A stretch of DNA of 64,000 nucleotides from Xanthobacteraceae bacterium (GTDB lineage: Bacteria > Pseudomonadota > Alphaproteobacteria > Rhizobiales > Xanthobacteraceae), in contig CP075369.1 in the NCBI GenBank assembly GCA_019454205.1, positions 2,548,501-2,612,500 of the forward strand, in the 5' to 3' direction. Both the position numbers and the translations under genes were made by a program. Below are positions 8,236 through 16,893 of this stretch, in pieces; within the stretch, counting starts at the first letter, position 1, and every line of letters begins with the position of its first letter. The notes beneath the pieces were generated by a model that was not told the origin of the DNA, did not search any database, and saw only the letters and a program-made list of their open reading frames with translations.

Positions 8236-9470
8236 GCGCGCTCGTCGGAAATGACCTTGCCGTCGTTCGGCAAAGAACCGACCGCGACGATCTCGACGCG
8301 GCCCTTCAATTTCGTCACCGCCTGCAACGCCGCCGCGACTTTCTCCGAAAGATCCGCTCCGCCGTTCGCGCTTTCTGCCTTCAGGGTCATCGCATCCTGT
8401 TCGTTCTCGCGCGTGACGACGAGACGGAGCTTTTGCAGCGAGGGGTACTGCTTCGACAGTTCCGCGATCTGTTCGGGACGGATAAACATCCCTTTTACCT
8501 TGGCGGTCTGATCGGCCCGGCCCATCCATCCCTTGATGCGCGCGTTCGTGCGCCCGCAGGGCGAAGCGCCCTTCATGACGGCGGAGAGATCGCCGGTCGC
8601 GAGGCGAAGCCAGGGATGATGCTCGTTGAAAGAGGTAACGACTATCTCGCCCACTTCGCCTTCCGCGACAGGATCGCCGGTGCCCGGCCGCACGATTTCG
8701 ACCAGCACGTCTTCGTTGACGATCAGCCCCTCGCGCGCAGAAGATTCATAAGCGATCACACCGAGATCGGCCGTAGCGAAAGTTTGATACGCATCGACAC
8801 CGCGCGACTTCACCTCCGCCTGCAGCGACGGTGGAAACGCTGCGCCGGAGACCAGCGCTTTCTTTATGCAGGAAACGTCGCGGCCCGCCGTCTTCGCGGC
8901 ATCCAGCAGAATTTTCAGGAAGTCGGGCGTACCGGTATAACCGGCGGGTTGCAGATGCGCGATCATCTCGAGCTGCATCTCGGTCTGACCCGGACCCGCG
9001 GGAATAACCGGACAGCCGAGGGAACGCGCTGCCGAGTCGAGAATAAACCCGCCCGGCGTCATGTGATACGAAAACGTATTCAGCACGATGTCCCCGGGAC
9101 GAAACCCCGCCGCAAACAGCGAGCGCGCCGCACGCCACGAATCTTTCTCCGTGCCTTCCGGCTCGAAGATCGGACCCGGCGAAGTGAACAACCTTCCGAA
9201 CGACGCCACGGGATCGGGGACGAAGCCTGCAAACGGCGGCGACGCTTTCTGCATCGCGGGCAACGCGGATTTGCGCAGCACAGGGAGCTTCGCCAGCGCC
9301 TCCCGCGAGTTCACGTCCGCCGCGTCGATGCCCTTCAGGTGCTCGCGCCAGCCCGGCGCTTTCAGCGCGGCAGCAACCAGCGCCGGCAGCCGTTGCATCA
9401 GCGCGTTCTCACGCTCATCGGCGGAGCGGGTCTCTAGCTTGTCGTAATGTCCGGACACGGAAGAACTCAC
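8232..9470 (-). CDS. Phenylacetate-CoA ligase-like AMP-forming enzyme
   Basis: This 412-residue member of the PaaK branch of acyl-adenylate enzymes should link an (aryl)carboxylic acid to CoA. Supporting segments are SFNEHHPWLRLATGD, GWMGRADQTAKVKGMFIRP (adenylate hinge region), and a PaaK C-terminal domain. The usual Ser-rich P-loop (SGTTGKP) is replaced by TSPGPIFEPEGT, a degenerate form, so activity is less certain. The start is GTG at 9470, overlapping the livF stop as GTGA, which implies translational coupling. It is the last gene of the Liv operon, so its substrate is probably what the transporter imports. Confidence 0.8.
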   Translation of the reverse strand: MSSSVSGHYDKLETRSADERENALMQRLPALVAAALKAPGWREHLKGIDAADVNSREALAKLPVLRKSALPAMQKASPPFAGFVPDPVASFGRLFTSPGPIFEPEGTEKDSWRAARSLFAAGFRPGDIVLNTFSYHMTPGGFILDSAARSLGCPVIPAGPGQTEMQLEMIAHLQPAGYTGTPDFLKILLDAAKTAGRDVSCIKKALVSGAAFPPSLQAEVKSRGVDAYQTFATADLGVIAYESSAREGLIVNEDVLVEIVRPGTGDPVAEGEVGEIVVTSFNEHHPWLRLATGDLSAVMKGASPCGRTNARIKGWMGRADQTAKVKGMFIRPEQIAELSKQYPSLQKLRLVVTRENEQDAMTLKAESANGGADLSEKVAAALQAVTKLKGRVEIVAVGSLPNDGKVISDERA

Positions 9471-10297
9471 GCCAGCCAGCGCTTGCGGCGCTTGTAGTGC
9501 TTCACGTCGCGGAACGACTTGCGGCCCGCTCCGGAAACGCCGAGGTAGAATTCCTTCACGTCCTCGTTGTCGCGCAAGGACGCCGCGTCGCCGTCGAGCA
9601 CGATACGGCCGTTCTCTAGAATGTAGCCGTACTGCGCGTATTTCAGCGCCATGTTGGTGTTCTGCTCGGCGAGCAGGAAGGTCACGCCTTCCTTGTCGTT
9701 GAGGTCCTTCACGATGTCGAAGATTTCCTCGACGATCTGCGGTGCGAGACCCATCGACGGCTCGTCGAGCAGGATCATCTTGGGGCGGCTCATCAGCGCG
9801 CGTCCGATCGCGCACATCTGCTGCTCGCCGCCGGAAGTGTAACCGGCCATCGAATTCTTGCGCTCGCGAAGCCGTGGGAAATATTCGTAGACGCGCTCCA
9901 TGTCCTGCTTGATGGCGGCGCGCCCGTCGGTGCGCGTGAATGCGCCGGTCAGCAGATTTTCCTCGATGGTGAGATGGCCGAAGCAATGCCGGCCTTCCAT
10001 CACCTGAATGCAACCCTTGCGCACGAGTTCGTTCGGCGACAGGTCGTGGATCTGGTTGTTGTCGAACACGATCGAACCCTTGCTCACTTCGCCGCGCTCG
10101 GCATGGAGCAGGTTCGAGATCGCCTTCAATGTCGTGGTTTTGCCCGCGCCGTTCGCACCGAGAATGGCGACGATGCCCTTCTTCGGCACGTTCAACGACA
10201 CGCCCTTCAAAACCAGAATGACGTGATCGTAGATCACCTCGATATTATTGATCGAGAGGATGTTATCCGTTTCGGTGGCCGGAGCGGTCGCGGACAT
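9467..10297 (-). CDS. livF: Branched-chain amino acid-type ABC transporter ATP-binding protein LivF
   Basis: This is the second ATPase of a Liv/HAAT importer. The 276-residue product has Walker A GANGAGKTTTLKAI, the signature YTSGGEQQMCAIGRAL, and Walker B MILLDEPSMGLAP followed by the switch His region FLLAEQNTNMAL. A basic tail of about 25 residues (KRRKRW near the end) extends past the normal LivF C-terminus. The ATG at 10297 gives a family-typical N-terminus. It lies between the substrate-binding protein gene and the PaaK-like ligase. In this operon the solute is likely an aromatic or branched carboxylate rather than leucine, by inference from the ligases. Confidence 0.9.
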   Translation of the reverse strand: MSATAPATETDNILSINNIEVIYDHVILVLKGVSLNVPKKGIVAILGANGAGKTTTLKAISNLLHAERGEVSKGSIVFDNNQIHDLSPNELVRKGCIQVMEGRHCFGHLTIEENLLTGAFTRTDGRAAIKQDMERVYEYFPRLRERKNSMAGYTSGGEQQMCAIGRALMSRPKMILLDEPSMGLAPQIVEEIFDIVKDLNDKEGVTFLLAEQNTNMALKYAQYGYILENGRIVLDGDAASLRDNEDVKEFYLGVSGAGRKSFRDVKHYKRRKRWLA

Positions 10298-10318
10298 GAT
10301 GAAACCCTGGAGGAAGAA

Positions 10319-10350
10319 ATCCCCGCCCTTCGTTCGCGAAGGGCGGGGAT
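10319..10350 (-). terminator. Strong stem-loop between livK and livF (possible partial terminator)
   Basis: There is a perfect 14-base-pair stem (10319-10332 with 10337-10350) closing a four-base loop, placed in the 65 bases between the livK stop and the livF start. Read leftward it is followed by ATTTCTTCC, a weak U-tract. Such stems after binding-protein genes usually reduce read-through or protect the upstream mRNA, so that binding protein exceeds ATPase. The structure is seen directly; the regulatory role is inferred. Confidence 0.6.
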
Positions 10351-10362
10351 CGTTAGCGTGGA

Positions 10363-11697
10363 TCAGGACGGCTTGTCGCAACCTTCGGTGCGCTTCGGCC
10401 AGCCTTCGTTCTTCTTCACGTAGTCGTTCGCAGCCGCTTCGAGCAGCGGACGGACTTCTTCCTTGAGCGGCGAGATCCAGTCGGAGATCTTCACCCACTT
10501 GGTGCCGTCCCACTGCTGCATGTACGCAGCCTGGTGACCGTTGTGGTCGGTGCAGCTGATGCCGGTGATCGGAGCGCCGAAGCCTTCGAGACCCAGTTCT
10601 TTCCAGCGGGCCTGCGTGATGGTCAGCGTTTCGAGACCGCGGCGAACATCTTCGCCCGTCACGACTTTCTTGCCGGTGATCTTCTGCGCGTTGCGGATCG
10701 CTTCCGCGATCAGCACCGAGTTGTAGACGCCCTTGTTGTAGTGGGCCTCGCCGACCTTATCCTGCTGCGCCTGGCTCTTACCCTTCAGGACGACGTGCTT
10801 GATGATGTCCTGCATCGCCGGATAGTTCGCGCCGACCGCGGTGAAGTTGAGCGTGGTGTAGCCCTTGGCATCGGCGCCGGTGGGACGTGCGTCGTCTTCG
10901 CCGCCCGACCACCATACGCCGATGAACTTGTCCATCGGGTACTTGATGCGCGCAGCTTCCTTGACGGCGGTCGGGTTCATCGCACCCCAGCCCCACATCA
11001 CCATCCAGTCCGGCTTGTCCTTGCGGACGTTCAGCCACTGACCGGACTGGTTCTGCATTTCCGCCGGCGGCACCGGATACATCTTCACTTCGAAGCCATA
11101 CTTCTTGGCGAACTGCTCGAGCAGCGGGATCGGCTCGCGGCCATAACCGCCGTCGAAGAAGATGTAGCCGATGGTCTTGCCCTTCAGCTTGTCCAAGCCG
11201 CCTTCCTTGTCGGCGATGTACTTCAGAATCATCGACAGGCCGTCCCAGTAGGTCGCGGGCGGATTGAACACCCACGGAAACTGCTGACCGACCGCCGCTG
11301 CCGAAAGGCCGTACGCCATCGAGAGCACAGGAATCTTGTCGACCGACGCCCGCGGAATGACCTGCAGCGTGATGCCCGTCGACCACGGGTTATTAATGAC
11401 CGGCTTCTTGGGCTTGGTGGATTCGTAGCAGGCCACGCCCTTCTCGGTGTTGTAGCCGGTTTCGCATTCTTCGATGCTGAGGCGAACGCCGCCGATACCG
11501 CCGTCGCGCTCGTTCAGCATGTTCAGGTAATCGGCCATGCCGTTCGCAATCGGAATGCCCGAACCCGCGAACGGGCCGGTGCGATACGTGAACAGCGGCA
11601 CGTAAATCGAGTCCTGCGCCGCTGCGTTCGACACGAGGGCGGGCGTTACCGCCGTCGCGGCGAGCACCGCACCGACCAGAAGTCCTTTCATTCGCAT
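10363..11697 (-). CDS. ABC transporter substrate-binding protein (LivK-like, periplasmic)
   Basis: The 444-residue product has a Sec signal peptide (MRMKGLLVGAVLAATAVTPALV, cut near NAAAQ) and a type I periplasmic binding fold (peripla_BP_6). It lacks the compact leucine-binder length and fits the long alphaproteobacterial subfamily found with aromatic or fatty acid CoA ligases. The chosen ATG at 11697 follows a good site, GGGAGG, with six bases of spacing; the open frame upstream is not signal-like. The gene sits between livM and livF. The ligand cannot be read from sequence; aromatic acids or short branched acids are the main candidates. Confidence 0.85.
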   Translation of the reverse strand: MRMKGLLVGAVLAATAVTPALVSNAAAQDSIYVPLFTYRTGPFAGSGIPIANGMADYLNMLNERDGGIGGVRLSIEECETGYNTEKGVACYESTKPKKPVINNPWSTGITLQVIPRASVDKIPVLSMAYGLSAAAVGQQFPWVFNPPATYWDGLSMILKYIADKEGGLDKLKGKTIGYIFFDGGYGREPIPLLEQFAKKYGFEVKMYPVPPAEMQNQSGQWLNVRKDKPDWMVMWGWGAMNPTAVKEAARIKYPMDKFIGVWWSGGEDDARPTGADAKGYTTLNFTAVGANYPAMQDIIKHVVLKGKSQAQQDKVGEAHYNKGVYNSVLIAEAIRNAQKITGKKVVTGEDVRRGLETLTITQARWKELGLEGFGAPITGISCTDHNGHQAAYMQQWDGTKWVKISDWISPLKEEVRPLLEAAANDYVKKNEGWPKRTEGCDKPS

Positions 11698-11766
11698 TGT
11701 TATCCTCCCTTGACGTTGGTCCGGGCGTGAAAGCTCGCGTCCGGTCTTGCTGATCCAGCTCCGAAG

Positions 11767-11796
11767 GAACCGGAATATTTCCACGAGAACCGGAAC
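11767..11796. repeat. Short direct repeat upstream of the binding-protein gene
   Basis: The nine bases GAACCGGAA occur at 11767-11775 and again at 11787-11795, 20 bases apart, that is about two helical turns on the same DNA face. They lie about 70-100 bases upstream of the binding-protein start in a 142-base gap between livM and this gene. They could be paired operator half-sites or chance. Confidence 0.3.
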
Positions 11797-11839
11797 ATGG
11801 CGCGTTCCGCCCGTGGGAATTGGAAACAGTCTGCACCCT

Positions 11840-12916
11840 TTAGTACGGATATGGCCATACCCTCAGTTTCTGTTTTGCGATTTGCCAGAGCCGCGCCAGT
11901 CCGTGCGGTTCGACGATCAGAAAGAAAACGATCAGCGCGCCGATCACCATGAAGGAAATGTGTTCGCCGGTGGCCGACTGAATCGGCAAACCGATCGCGG
12001 AGAAGAGTTGCGGCAGCAGTAGCGGCAGCGTGAAGATCAGCGCCGCGCCCATGAACGAACCGACCAGGCTGCCCAGTCCGCCGATGATCACCATCGAAAG
12101 CACGGCGAAGCTCTGGTTGATCGAGAACGCCGTCGCTTCCGCACTACCGTAGTAAAGAAATACGAGAAGCGCGCCGGCAACGCCGCAATAGAACGACGAC
12201 ACCGCGAACGCGAGCAACTTGGCGCGGAGCAGACGGATGCCCATGAGTTCGGCGGCGATGTCCATGTCGCGCACCGCCATCCACATCCGCCCGATGCGCC
12301 CGCGCACGAGATTCGAGGCCAGCCACGTCATCGCCACGACGATAACCAGCACCACGAAATAGCGTGCCTGCGGTGTCGCTTCCGGGCCGGTGACATGGAT
12401 TCCGAACAGCGTGCGGCGCGGCACCTCAATCGCGTTCGAGACATTGTAGTTCACCAGCCACGGGATGCGGATGAAGCACCACGACAGGAAGAACTGCGAA
12501 GCCAGCGTCGCCACCGCGAGATAGAAGCCCTTGATGCGCAGCGAAGGCAGGCCGAACAGGATTCCGACCGCCGCCGAAAAGAAGCCGGAACAGATCACCC
12601 AGACCAGGATGTGAACTTCAGGAAAACTGGTCGCGAGCTTGTAGCATGCGTAAGCGCCGACTCCCATGAAGCCGCCGGTGCCGAGCGAAAGCAGGCCCGT
12701 GTATCCGGTCAGAATGTTCAATCCGATTGTCGCGAGCGCGAAAATCAGGAACGGAATCATGATCGCGTGCAGCGTGAAGTTGCTGCCAAAATACGGGATC
12801 ACCACGAACGCGACGATCAGGATGAACAGGATGCCAATCCGGTCCTGCCGGATCGGAAACACGGCCATGTCTTTCGAGTAATCGGTCTTGAATTGCCCGG
12901 CTTCGCGGTAAAACAT
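11840..12916 (-). CDS. livM: Branched-chain amino acid-type ABC transporter permease LivM
   Basis: This is an inner-membrane permease of the Liv importer with 358 residues and about nine or ten hydrophobic segments. It carries the family motifs LNILTGYTGLLSLGTGGFMGVGAY (start of the conserved BPD_transp_2 region) and AVRDMDIAAELMGI, which is the cytoplasmic coupling loop towards the ATPases. It starts nine bases after the livH stop with GGGG before the ATG, so it is cotranscribed with livH and livG. A soluble extension of about 25 residues precedes the first helix. Confidence 0.92.
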   Translation of the reverse strand: MFYREAGQFKTDYSKDMAVFPIRQDRIGILFILIVAFVVIPYFGSNFTLHAIMIPFLIFALATIGLNILTGYTGLLSLGTGGFMGVGAYACYKLATSFPEVHILVWVICSGFFSAAVGILFGLPSLRIKGFYLAVATLASQFFLSWCFIRIPWLVNYNVSNAIEVPRRTLFGIHVTGPEATPQARYFVVLVIVVAMTWLASNLVRGRIGRMWMAVRDMDIAAELMGIRLLRAKLLAFAVSSFYCGVAGALLVFLYYGSAEATAFSINQSFAVLSMVIIGGLGSLVGSFMGAALIFTLPLLLPQLFSAIGLPIQSATGEHISFMVIGALIVFFLIVEPHGLARLWQIAKQKLRVWPYPY

Positions 12917-12925
12917 TTCGAACCC

Positions 12926-13900
12926 CTACACGCGCTCGATGATCTTTTCGCCGAACAGGCCCTGCGGCCTGAACAGCAGGAATACGAGCGCGATCATGTA
13001 AGCGAGCCAGCTTTCGATGCCGCGGCCGAACAGCGGACCCCAATAGATTTCGCCGACCTTCTCGCCGACCCCGATGATGAGGCCGCCGACGATGGCGCCG
13101 GGGATCGACGTGAAGCCGCCGAGAATGAGGACGGGCAGCGCCTTCAGCGCGACGATTTCCAGCGCGAACGAAACTTCCGAACGCGCGCCCCACATAATGC
13201 CGGTTACGAGCGCGACCAGTCCGGCGGCGAACCACACGATCACCCAGATCTGGTTCAGCGAGATGCCGACCGAAAGCGCGGCCTTGTGGCTGTCGGCGAC
13301 CGCCCGCAGCGCGCGCCCGATACGCGTCTTCGAGAAGAAGACCGCGAGCACCGCGACCATCGTGCTCGCCACGATCATCGCCGTGATGTCGAGCTTTTGC
13401 AGTTCGATGCTGCCGCCCGCGAACGGAATGGAGAGCGTTCCGGTCGGGATATAGAGCTGCTTCGTGATCATCACCTTCGGGTCGCCGCCGAAGATCAGTT
13501 CGCCGAAACCGATCAGGAAATAGGTCAGCCCGAACGTCGCCATAAACAGGATGATATCGGGCTGGTTCACCAGCGGCCGCAGCACCACGCGCTCAACCGA
13601 AATCGCCAGCACCAGCATGATGAGCGCCGCGAGCGCGAGCGCTAGGAACGCAGGCACCCCGATTGCATGCAGCCCGACGAGCGAAAGCGCCGCGAACACC
13701 ACCATGATGCCCTGCGCGAAATTGAAGACGCCGGAGGCCTTGAACACGAGAACAAAGCCGAGTGCGATCAGCGCGTACAGCGTGCCGCCGACAAGCCCCT
13801 CCCACAGCGTTTGCAGGAAGATGTCGGGCAGGTCCCACATCTCCATGAACGGGACCACGAAGATCTTGCAGGCCATGTTGTAGGGTTTAACGCACAGCAT
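12926..13900 (-). CDS. livH: Branched-chain amino acid-type ABC transporter permease LivH
   Basis: This second permease of the importer has 324 residues and about eight membrane helices. The motifs GGTLYALIALGFVLVFKASG and FNFAQGIMVVFAA are typical of LivH, as is AVADSHKAALSVGI in the coupling loop. The first ATG at 13900 is used; a later Met near MEMWDLPDIF could equally be the start and would remove 18 residues. It lies 13 bases after livG and nine before livM. Together with LivM it should form the membrane channel. Confidence 0.92.
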   Translation of the reverse strand: MLCVKPYNMACKIFVVPFMEMWDLPDIFLQTLWEGLVGGTLYALIALGFVLVFKASGVFNFAQGIMVVFAALSLVGLHAIGVPAFLALALAALIMLVLAISVERVVLRPLVNQPDIILFMATFGLTYFLIGFGELIFGGDPKVMITKQLYIPTGTLSIPFAGGSIELQKLDITAMIVASTMVAVLAVFFSKTRIGRALRAVADSHKAALSVGISLNQIWVIVWFAAGLVALVTGIMWGARSEVSFALEIVALKALPVLILGGFTSIPGAIVGGLIIGVGEKVGEIYWGPLFGRGIESWLAYMIALVFLLFRPQGLFGEKIIERV

Positions 13901-13913
13901 CTTCTCTATCCGA

Positions 13914-14714
13914 TCAATGCGCGACGCCGAGATAGGCGTCGATCACGGCCTGATTGGCCTTCACTTCGTCCGGCGTGCCGTCGGCAATCTTCTGGCCGTA
14001 GTCGAGTACGACCACGCGATTGGCGAGGTCCATCACCACGCCCATGTCATGCTCGATCAACGCGATCGTGGTGCCGAAGTGATTGTTGACGTCGATGATG
14101 TAGCGGCACATGTCCTCTTTCTCTTCGAGGTTCATACCGGCCATCGGCTCGTCGAGCAGCAGGAGTTCCGGCTCCATCGCAAGCGCGCGCCCCAGTTCGA
14201 CGCGCTTCTGCAAACCGTAAGGCAGCCGGCCGACCGGCACGCGGCGGATATGCTGGATTTCGAGGAAGTCGATGATTTCCTCGACATAGCGGCGGTGCTC
14301 GATCTCTTCCTTCTCGGCCGGGCCGAAGCGCAGAAGCTGCCAGAAGAAATTGCTGTACATCTTGAGCGAGCGGCCGGCCATGATGTTGTCGAGCGTGGTC
14401 ATGGACTTGAACAGCGCGACGTTCTGGAACGTGCGCGCGATGCCGCCGGTCGCGGCATCGTGCGGGCGCATCTTCCTGCGCTTCTCGCCCTTGAAGGTGA
14501 TCTGCCCTTCCTGCGGATGATAGAAGCCGTTGATGACGTTCAGCATCGACGTCTTGCCGGCACCGTTCGGGCCGATGATCGCGCGAATCTCGCCCTTCTT
14601 GATGTCGAACGACACGTTCCGGATCGCCTTCACGCCGCCGAAAGACAGCGACACGTTCTCGACCGAAAGCAGCGTCTGCCCGGCCTGAATGGCGTTTTTA
14701 TCGGGCGCTCTCAT
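13914..14714 (-). CDS. livG: Branched-chain amino acid-type ABC transporter ATP-binding protein LivG
   Basis: The 266-residue ATPase has Walker A GPNGAGKTSMLNVING, the LivG-type signature LPYGLQKRVELGRALA in place of LSGGQ, Walker B LLLLDEPMAGMN and the switch IALIEHDMGVVMDLA. The C-terminal helix YLGVAH is usual for the family. Its ATG overlaps the stop of the upstream acyl-CoA synthetase gene as ATGA, so the ligase and transporter are translationally coupled. This is the strongest local evidence that the imported solute is a CoA-activated acid. Confidence 0.93.
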   Translation of the reverse strand: MRAPDKNAIQAGQTLLSVENVSLSFGGVKAIRNVSFDIKKGEIRAIIGPNGAGKTSMLNVINGFYHPQEGQITFKGEKRRKMRPHDAATGGIARTFQNVALFKSMTTLDNIMAGRSLKMYSNFFWQLLRFGPAEKEEIEHRRYVEEIIDFLEIQHIRRVPVGRLPYGLQKRVELGRALAMEPELLLLDEPMAGMNLEEKEDMCRYIIDVNNHFGTTIALIEHDMGVVMDLANRVVVLDYGQKIADGTPDEVKANQAVIDAYLGVAH

Positions 14715-16684
14715 GCCGCTTTATCCATTGGCGCCGCGGGCGCATGGGTTTTCATGTCTTCGATCTTCACGCGCGCGGAAATGTTGCCCTTGCGCCCGTC
14801 CTCGAAGGTGAGTTCGGTCGTGATCGGCACTTCGGTCGCGCCGTTATAGAGGCCTTCCGCAAGCGGACCGTAGCGCTCGGCGATGAAGCCGCGGCGGACC
14901 TTCTGCGTGCGGGTCAATTCGCCGTCGTCGGCATCAAGCTCCTTGTGAAGAATCAGGAAGCGCTTGATCTGCGCGCCGGCCATCGGGCCTTCTTCCGAGA
15001 GCGACTTGTTCACTTCGTCGACATGCTCGCGGACCATTTCGTACACGCGCGGATGCGCGGCCAGTTCCTGATACGAGCCGTAAATCACGTTGTTGCGCTC
15101 GGCCCACGAACCCACCGAAACGAGGTCGATGTTCAGCATGACCGTGACGTAATCGCGCTTGTCGCCGAATGCGACCGCTTCCTTGATGTTCGGATAGAAC
15201 TTGAGTTTGTTCTCGATGTATTTCGGCGCGAACAGCGTACCGTCGTTAAGGCGGCCGACGTCTTTCGCGCGGTCGATGATCTTCAGGTGGCCGGTCTTCG
15301 GATCGAAGAACCCGGCGTCGCCGCTCTTGACCCATCCGTCGGGCGTTTTCGCTTCCGCTGTCTTTTCAGGATCCTTGTAATATCCGACGAACACGCCCGG
15401 CGAACGGAACAACACTTCGCCGTTATCCTCGATCTTGATTTCGACATCCGGCGACGGCTTGCCGACCGTATCGGCATAGATTTCGCCGTCCGGCTGCGCG
15501 GTGATGTACACCGACGCTTCGGTCTGGCCGTAAAGCTGCTTCAGGTTCACGCCGAGCGAGCGGTAGTAGCGGAAAATCTCCGGGCCGATCGCTTCGCCCG
15601 CCGTATACGCCACGCGCACGTTGGTGAAGCCGTAACGGTTCTTCATCGGCCCGTAGACGAGAATTTCACCGAGCCAGTATTTCAGGCGCGCGCCGAGCGG
15701 CACACTTTCGCCGTTGAGAATCTTCTCGCCCCACTTGCGTGCGTGATTGAGGAAGTAATGGAACATCCCGCGTTTGAAACGTCCCGCGTCTTCCATGCGC
15801 ACCATGGTGAGCGTGAGCAGGTTCTCGTACACACGCGGCGGTGCGAAAGCGTAGCTGGTGCCGATCTCGCGGCGGTCTTCGATGATCGTTTCCGGGCTTT
15901 CGGGGCAATTCACCGTGTAGCCCGCAACATACGACTGCGCGTAGGAGAAGATGTGGTCGCCCACCCATGCCATCGGCAGATAAGCGATGACTTCCTCTTT
16001 CTCGGTCAGATTGTCGAAGGTATTGGCGTTGCGGGAACTGACCACGACCGAGTCGTAGGTCAGCATCACACCCTTCGGATTGCCGGTCGTGCCTGACGTA
16101 TAAAGAATGACCGCGATGTCAGAGCCTTTGCCCTCCGCGATCATCTTTTCCCAGGCATCGCCGGAATATTTCGTGGCCGTCGCCTTGCGGCCGATTTCCT
16201 GAACTTCGTTGATCCATTTCAGGCGCGTGTGGTCGTAGTCGCGAAGCCCGCGCGGCTCGTCGTAGATCACATGCGAGATCGACGGCAGGCGGTCGGAAAT
16301 CGAGAGCACCTTGTCGACCTGTTCCTGATTCTCGACCACCGCGACCTTGGCGCCCGCGTGCTGCAGCACGTACGTCATCTCTTCGGCGACCGCATCCTGA
16401 TAGACCGGGACCGGGATCGCGCCGATCGACTGCGCGGCGCACATCGACCAGTAAAGCCGCGGTTTGTTGGAGCCGACGATGGCAACTTTATCGCCGCGTT
16501 CGACGCCAAGTTCTTTCAGGCCAAGCGCAAGCGCCTTCACTTCTTCCTTGACCTGCGCCCAGGTCCAGGTTTGCCAGATGCCGAAATCCTTTTCGCGAAT
16601 GGCAGGACGCGATCCGCGCAGTTCGGCGTTGACCAGCAGAAACTTCGGAAACGTATCGGCGTTCGACGCGGTGTATTGCGCCAT
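14711..16684 (-). CDS. Long-chain-type acyl-CoA synthetase (AMP-forming)
   Basis: This 657-residue AMP-dependent ligase activates a carboxylic acid to its CoA thioester. The P-loop LYTSGTTGNPKGVMLTYDS, the adenine motif YGQTEASVY and the hinge SGDAGFFDPKTGHLKIIDRA are intact. The length and the C-terminal region resemble the long-chain (FadD15/ACSL) group that sits beside Liv transporters in alphaproteobacteria. I chose ATG 16684, which follows GGGAG at a good distance, over an open extension to 16747. It is the first gene of the Liv operon, with 209 bases upstream to the Crp/Fnr gene, where the operon promoter probably lies. The true chain length or aromatic substrate is unknown. Confidence 0.88.
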   Translation of the reverse strand: MAQYTASNADTFPKFLLVNAELRGSRPAIREKDFGIWQTWTWAQVKEEVKALALGLKELGVERGDKVAIVGSNKPRLYWSMCAAQSIGAIPVPVYQDAVAEEMTYVLQHAGAKVAVVENQEQVDKVLSISDRLPSISHVIYDEPRGLRDYDHTRLKWINEVQEIGRKATATKYSGDAWEKMIAEGKGSDIAVILYTSGTTGNPKGVMLTYDSVVVSSRNANTFDNLTEKEEVIAYLPMAWVGDHIFSYAQSYVAGYTVNCPESPETIIEDRREIGTSYAFAPPRVYENLLTLTMVRMEDAGRFKRGMFHYFLNHARKWGEKILNGESVPLGARLKYWLGEILVYGPMKNRYGFTNVRVAYTAGEAIGPEIFRYYRSLGVNLKQLYGQTEASVYITAQPDGEIYADTVGKPSPDVEIKIEDNGEVLFRSPGVFVGYYKDPEKTAEAKTPDGWVKSGDAGFFDPKTGHLKIIDRAKDVGRLNDGTLFAPKYIENKLKFYPNIKEAVAFGDKRDYVTVMLNIDLVSVGSWAERNNVIYGSYQELAAHPRVYEMVREHVDEVNKSLSEEGPMAGAQIKRFLILHKELDADDGELTRTQKVRRGFIAERYGPLAEGLYNGATEVPITTELTFEDGRKGNISARVKIEDMKTHAPAAPMDKAA

Positions 16685-16893
16685 ATCTCTCACTCCCAAT
16701 ACCGCCGGCGCGTTGACCGCGCCTGTTTCCGGTGCGGATCGAGCCACACCATGCGATTTCAGCGTAGCAGAGTGGACGAAAATCGTCGCAGAACAATGCT
16801 GCGCTTGACAGACAAACAGGGAGGAGATTGGTTATGTGTGCCGCGTCAGGTGAAATATTGCACCGCAAAAACGCGCGCGTTTATTCTTCGTAT

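Noticed and set aside
6265..8529. A long minus-strand frame over the 5'-nucleotidase gene
   Set aside because: It has no recognisable domain and overlaps two genes with strong motifs; it is a GC shadow.
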